This document shows positions 60,543 to 64,000 of a DNA stretch of 64,000 nucleotides, in pieces (position 1 is the stretch's first letter; every line of letters starts with the position of its first letter). A model generated the notes under the pieces. It had not been told where the DNA came from, made no database searches, and saw only the letters and a list, made by a program, of their open reading frames with translations. Source of the DNA: Acidobacteriota bacterium. Its GTDB lineage: Bacteria; Acidobacteriota; Terriglobia; Bryobacterales; Bryobacteraceae. The stretch covers positions 310,001 through 374,000 of the forward strand of contig JACPNQ010000034.1 of NCBI GenBank assembly GCA_016185425.1. Direction: 5' to 3'. A program made the position numbers and the translations under genes.

Positions 60543-62943
60543 CCTGCCGCTGGCCGCGGCCGCGCCGGCACAATCCGTCAAACCTGCCGCGGCGGTTGCC
60601 GCGGCTCTAAAGGATATTGCGTTCGACCCGGCGCGATGCTGGCGAGTCCGCGACATGCCGCTCGTCCGCGAGGACATCAAGATCTTCCTGACCGACGGCT
60701 TCCTGATCCTCTCGAAACCCCTCGGCCCGGCGCCAATGGCCGCTCTCTTCTGGGCGGAAGTGGAGGGCGGCGACGGCGAAATCATCGTGCTGCCGCCGAC
60801 CGCGGGCGAGCGCCAGTCGCTCGCCCGGTTCAGCCAGACACCAAACCTCAACGAGCATTTCCGCAGCGCCGTATTTATCTTCACCGACAGCACCGCCGCT
60901 GAAATCGACGCGTTTCTCCGCGACTCCGCCGCCAAACCTTCACCTGAAATGGGGGCGCTGCTCGCCGATCAATACACATCGACATTGCGCAATGTCACCG
61001 CGAGCTTCGAAACGCGTATCGTTCAGGACATCGCCGGCAAAGTGCGCCCCGAATTCGGCCTGTTCTTCGCCGCGCTTGCCACTCCCAGCCACGGCAACTT
61101 CGACGCCGTCCACGATCCGCAGGCCATCGACCAAGTAGTGCTTGCCCAGCTTCAGAATCGAGAGAATCGTTCTTACTACAATATTTGGACCAGCTTCCCT
61201 TCCCGCCGTGTTCGCAAGAATGCCGAACTCGGTCCTCCGCCGCGGGAATTTGAGATAGAACATGTCAAGATCGACGCGGTGCTCAGCACGGAATTGCGTC
61301 TGAACGCGAGGGTGACGATGCGCATCCGTATCCCCTCGGCCGGCCTGCTTCGGCAGGAGTTGAACGCGCTGGCGTTCGATATTTCACGCCGCGTCCGTAT
61401 TCGCGAGGTCAACGTCGATGGCGTCGCGGCGCAGGTCCTGCAACGCGAGAGCCTGCGATCCACGCTGCTGCGGGGCAACGATAACGAAGTGTTTCTCGTT
61501 GCGCTCGACCGGAACCTCGCCCCTGGCGCGCATACTGTCGTTTTCGATCAGGAGGGCGAAGTTATCCTTCCCGCGGGGAACGGAGTCTACTTCGTCAGCG
61601 CGCGGGGCACGTGGTACCCGCATCACGGCCTCCAGTTCACGACCTTCGACATGACCTTCCGGTCGCCGCGGAATCTGAGTGTTATCGCGACTGGCGACCT
61701 TGTCGAGGAGCGCGTTGAGGCGGAGACGCGATTCGTCCGCCGCCGCAGCACCGTCCCTCTCCGCATCGCCGGCTTCAACCTCGGCGAGTACAAGCGCTCC
61801 ACCGCGACGCGTGGCGGACTCACAGTGGAGGTCTACGCGAACAAGGCCATGGAGGCGTCGCTCGCTCCGCGTCGCGAAGTCGTTGTGCCTCCTCCCGTGC
61901 CTGCGCTCGGCCGCCAGCCGCGGCCCGCAAGCCTGCCTCCGGTCGTCGTGCAGCCGCTTCCTCCGGACCCGGCCGCGCTGATCGCCGCGCTCGCCTCCGA
62001 GGTCGCCGAAGCATTCGAATTTCTCGCCGCCCGCTTCGGGCCTCCGCCGTTGAAGACGCTCGCCGTCTCTCCGATACCAGGCGCCTTCGGGCAAGGGTTC
62101 CCCGGCCTTATCTATCTCTCCACGCTTGCCTATCTCGCTCCGCGCGACCGCCCGCAATTTGCCAACCAAGGCATGCATCTCGTATTCTTCTCCGACATCC
62201 TGGTGGCCCACGAAGTCGCGCATCAGTGGTGGGGAAACACCGTCACTACGACGGGCTACCGCGACGAGTGGATGATGGAGGCGCTGGCCAATTACTCCGC
62301 GCTTCTCCTGCTCGAACGCAAACGCGGGATTCGCGCCGTCGATGAGGTGCTGGACAAATACCGCGAACATCTGCTCACCAAGGGCAGCAACGGGCAGACT
62401 ATCGAAGCCGCCGGCCCGATTCACCTCGGCTCGCGGCTGGAGACGTCAGAGACGCCCGACGCCTATCGCGCGATCGTCTATGAGAAGGGGACGTGGATTA
62501 TCCACATGTTGCGCCGGCGGCTGGGCGACACCGCATTCTTCGACGTGCTGCGGCAGCTACACACGCGCTATCTGCGCGGCCGCGTCACCACGGCCGACTT
62601 GCGCCGCCTGTCCGCCGAGCGTCAACCGAAGGGCAACCCGGACGCCGGGCTGGAGCAGTTCTTCGCGAGCTATGTCGACTCCACGGGTATTCCAACTCTC
62701 AGGTTCCAAAACCGGCAAAAGCGGACCGCCAAAGGCGTATCGCTCACTGTCGAAATCGAACAATCGGGTGTGCCCGAGGATTTCGCCGTCGATGTCCCCA
62801 TTGAGATCGACTTCGGCCGCGCGAAGGAGCTCCGTTGGCTCCGTACCGATGGAGAGCGCACGAGCGCCGAATGGAGTCTTGCCACCGTGCCTGTACGTGT
62901 CACGCTCGATCCCCGCAACTCGCTCCTCGCCCAGAAGAAGTAA
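60502..62943 (+). CDS. Secreted M1-family peptidase-like protein without GAMEN motif
   Basis: 813 residues. The N-terminus (SLLTRRCLFSLPLAAAAPAQ) is a signal peptide with a twin-arginine. A beta-rich N-terminal domain (about 30-420) precedes the zinc site HEVAHQWWG (H570, E571, H574) with the third ligand E593 exactly 18 residues later (WMMEALANYS). The exopeptidase motif GxMEN, expected before the zinc site, is absent; GAFGQGFPGLIYLS stands in its place. So it is a zinc metallopeptidase of the M1 clan, but with doubtful aminopeptidase action. Followed by a strong hairpin. Confidence 0.83.
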   Translation: MSHRSLLTRRCLFSLPLAAAAPAQSVKPAAAVAAALKDIAFDPARCWRVRDMPLVREDIKIFLTDGFLILSKPLGPAPMAALFWAEVEGGDGEIIVLPPTAGERQSLARFSQTPNLNEHFRSAVFIFTDSTAAEIDAFLRDSAAKPSPEMGALLADQYTSTLRNVTASFETRIVQDIAGKVRPEFGLFFAALATPSHGNFDAVHDPQAIDQVVLAQLQNRENRSYYNIWTSFPSRRVRKNAELGPPPREFEIEHVKIDAVLSTELRLNARVTMRIRIPSAGLLRQELNALAFDISRRVRIREVNVDGVAAQVLQRESLRSTLLRGNDNEVFLVALDRNLAPGAHTVVFDQEGEVILPAGNGVYFVSARGTWYPHHGLQFTTFDMTFRSPRNLSVIATGDLVEERVEAETRFVRRRSTVPLRIAGFNLGEYKRSTATRGGLTVEVYANKAMEASLAPRREVVVPPPVPALGRQPRPASLPPVVVQPLPPDPAALIAALASEVAEAFEFLAARFGPPPLKTLAVSPIPGAFGQGFPGLIYLSTLAYLAPRDRPQFANQGMHLVFFSDILVAHEVAHQWWGNTVTTTGYRDEWMMEALANYSALLLLERKRGIRAVDEVLDKYREHLLTKGSNGQTIEAAGPIHLGSRLETSETPDAYRAIVYEKGTWIIHMLRRRLGDTAFFDVLRQLHTRYLRGRVTTADLRRLSAERQPKGNPDAGLEQFFASYVDSTGIPTLRFQNRQKRTAKGVSLTVEIEQSGVPEDFAVDVPIEIDFGRAKELRWLRTDGERTSAEWSLATVPVRVTLDPRNSLLAQKK

Positions 62944-62946
62944 TCA

Positions 62947-62999
62947 GGTCTGGACGCCGCACGCCGCGCGGGAACGGATGCGGCGTCCAGATCTCTCTC
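62947..62999 (+). terminator. Strong hairpin after the M1 peptidase gene
   Basis: Perfect 13-bp arms (TCTGGACGCCGCA / TGCGGCGTCCAGA, 62949-62961 and 62979-62991) with a 17-base loop, a few bases after the stop, followed by the pyrimidine run TCTCTCTCC. Likely ends the peptidase transcript although the T run is imperfect. Confidence 0.6.
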
Positions 63000-63126
63000 C
63001 ATCACCCGGCACCTGTTTACCGAGGGCCGGCCGGAGCAATTAAGCGGTGCGCCGCTGCAACCGGAATCCCTTCGATCGCAGGCTGGAGCACTCAGTATGC
63101 ATTTGCTCGATAGTACAAACTCTCGA

Positions 63127-63150
63127 AAACATTTTCAATAGAAAATGTTT
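63127..63150. promoter_or_regulatory. Perfect AT-rich palindrome upstream of the CheA-like gene
   Basis: AAACATTTTC-AATA-GAAAATGTTT, 10-bp arms with a 4-base loop, in the middle of the 392-base non-coding gap (62944-63335) before the CheA-like gene. No T tract follows on either strand, so an operator is more likely than a terminator. Apart from this site and the hairpin at its left end, I see nothing else convincing in the gap. Confidence 0.4.
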
Positions 63151-63335
63151 CTGACTCAAGAACGGAACCCTTGCTTTGCCATAGATTTGGAGGTGGGCGT
63201 CCCGGCTGCGCCGCCGCCGCGGCCAAGGTTTTCGCATAGGAACAATCCTCCCCAATTCGCGGGTGGGAAATGCCCCCATTTGGCTATTGCGGGGAGTTCG
63301 TGTGGTCGAAGGAATAGCAGTAGGCGCAGAATTCC

Positions 63336-64000
63336 GTGGAAGACAACGACCTCACCAAAGAGTTTCTAATCGAAAGTACCGAAAACATTGGACGGCTGGA
63401 CCAGGAGATGGTTCTACTCGAAAGACAGCCTGGGGACGCGACCTTGTTGGCCAGCATCTTTCGCTGTATCCACACGATAAAAGGAACGTGCGGCTTCCTG
63501 AATTTCTGGACGATGGAACGCATTACGCACCATGCGGAAACGATCCTGGGACAGGTGCGGACCGGCGAGCGCGAGCTCGCTCCGCCTCTCGTTTCGCTCA
63601 TTTTGGAGGTGATCGACGCGGTCAAACGGGAGCTGCGATCGATTGAGAGAACGAACGAGGAAAGCGGCGAAAAATACGAAGACCTTGTAGCGAGGTTGGA
63701 AAAGGCGGCGGCGAATACCGCGCCGGCCGCAGCGCCCGCGGTCAAGCCGCTTGAGCCGGCGGACCAAATCACCACTGGTCGCGGACCTTCCGTTACCGAT
63801 TCCACGATTCGTGTCGACGTTGGCCTGCTTGACAAGCTAATGAACCTGGTGGGCGAGTTGGTTTTAGCCAGGAATCAGGTGCTGCAGTTCACGTCGCGGC
63901 TGGAAGACGCCTCGCTGAATGCCACGAGCCAGCGTTTGAATCTCATTACTTCCGAGTTGCAGGAATGCGTAATGAAGACGCGGATGCAGCCTATCGGTGT
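63336..64000 (+). CDS. cheA: CheA-type chemotaxis histidine kinase, 3' end outside window
   Basis: Sensor kinase of a chemosensory array. GTG at 63336 is the first start after an in-frame TAG at 63321. The HPt (P1) domain carries the phospho-accepting H46 in HTIKGTCGFL, followed by a linker rich in Ala/Pro (no clear P2 domain) and the dimerisation (P3) region VDVGLLDKLMNLVGELVLARNQVLQ. The kinase and CheW-like regions lie beyond 64000. Its companions (cheW, receptors) are not in view. Together with the flagellin at the other end it indicates motility or surface behaviour. Confidence 0.93.
   Translation, partial: MEDNDLTKEFLIESTENIGRLDQEMVLLERQPGDATLLASIFRCIHTIKGTCGFLNFWTMERITHHAETILGQVRTGERELAPPLVSLILEVIDAVKRELRSIERTNEESGEKYEDLVARLEKAAANTAPAAAPAVKPLEPADQITTGRGPSVTDSTIRVDVGLLDKLMNLVGELVLARNQVLQFTSRLEDASLNATSQRLNLITSELQECVMKTRMQPIG

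Noticed and set aside
63040..63279. Minus-strand open frame in the gap before the CheA-like gene
   Set aside because: Basic, no domain, no ribosome binding site, and it crosses a palindrome; likely chance.

Overview
The window is about 64 kb of GC-rich chromosomal DNA (by eye roughly 60% GC). It looks like an acidobacterium of the Bryobacterales/Solibacter type. The evidence is two adjacent VWFA-domain secreted proteins of the kind that is expanded in Acidobacteria, a very large Oar-like TonB-dependent receptor with an N-terminal carboxypeptidase-regulatory-like domain, KDO (LPS) synthesis genes with metal-dependent-type KdsA, and frequent GTG/TTG starts. The assignment rests on protein style only. 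There is no rRNA, tRNA, CRISPR array, IS element or phage gene that I can recognise, and it reads as core chromosome.

Layout: (1) 1-2.9 kb, minus strand: fliW-csrA-flagellin, the flagellin homeostasis module, running off the left edge. (2) 2.9-8.5 kb: glpD, rsmI, a JAB-like membrane protein and an ankyrin-repeat protein. (3) 8.5-11.9 kb, minus: enolase-superfamily enzyme, NodB-like deacetylase, acyl carrier protein and ketoacyl synthase in one tightly packed operon. (4) 12-16.2 kb, minus: a molybdopterin-binding (MoeA-like) protein, then argC-argB-argA-like with two ARG-box-like palindromes over the argC promoter, then a zinc-ribbon membrane protein. (5) 16.3-21.2 kb, plus: secreted MBL-fold protein, SbcD/YhaO-like nuclease, SbcC-like ATPase, small zinc-ribbon protein. 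(6) 21.2-30.7 kb, plus: a structured leader or small RNA ending in a textbook intrinsic terminator, a cupin, metK, tig, clpX, lon, engB and rho. This is protein quality control without clpP. (7) 30.7-39.1 kb, plus: three HlyD-type adaptors, a MacB-like permease and a TolC-like outer-membrane channel, with no ATPase. (8) 39.1-42.3 kb, minus: kdsB-pyrG-kdsA. (9) 42.3-47.7 kb: two VWFA proteins plus a small protein, then on the minus strand an MFS transporter, a SIS-domain sugar isomerase/deaminase and a gene with a single-base frameshift. (10) 47.7-51.2 kb, minus: Oar-like TonB-dependent receptor. (11) 51.2-59.1 kb, plus: Smr protein, lolA and a type IV pilus/type II secretion-like operon (pilC, pilB, pilM, pilN, pilO, a PilP/GspC-like protein and a pseudopilin-like protein) with no secretin. 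(12) 59.1-64 kb: recX, a YtxH protein, a coiled-coil membrane protein, an M1-fold peptidase and the start of a CheA-type kinase running off the right edge.

How the genes work together: the two ends are about motility (flagellin with its FliW/CsrA control, and CheA). The middle covers envelope building (KDO, LolA, TonB receptor, efflux) and proteostasis. The most interesting points are the FliW-CsrA-flagellin module, whose flagellin Shine-Dalgarno sequence sits in a CsrA-type hairpin and which has FliA-like promoters; the unexplained structured RNA before the cupin/metK genes; the nodB/nodF/nodE-like deacetylase-ACP-KAS operon; the ATPase-less three-adaptor efflux operon; and the secretin-less pilus-like operon.
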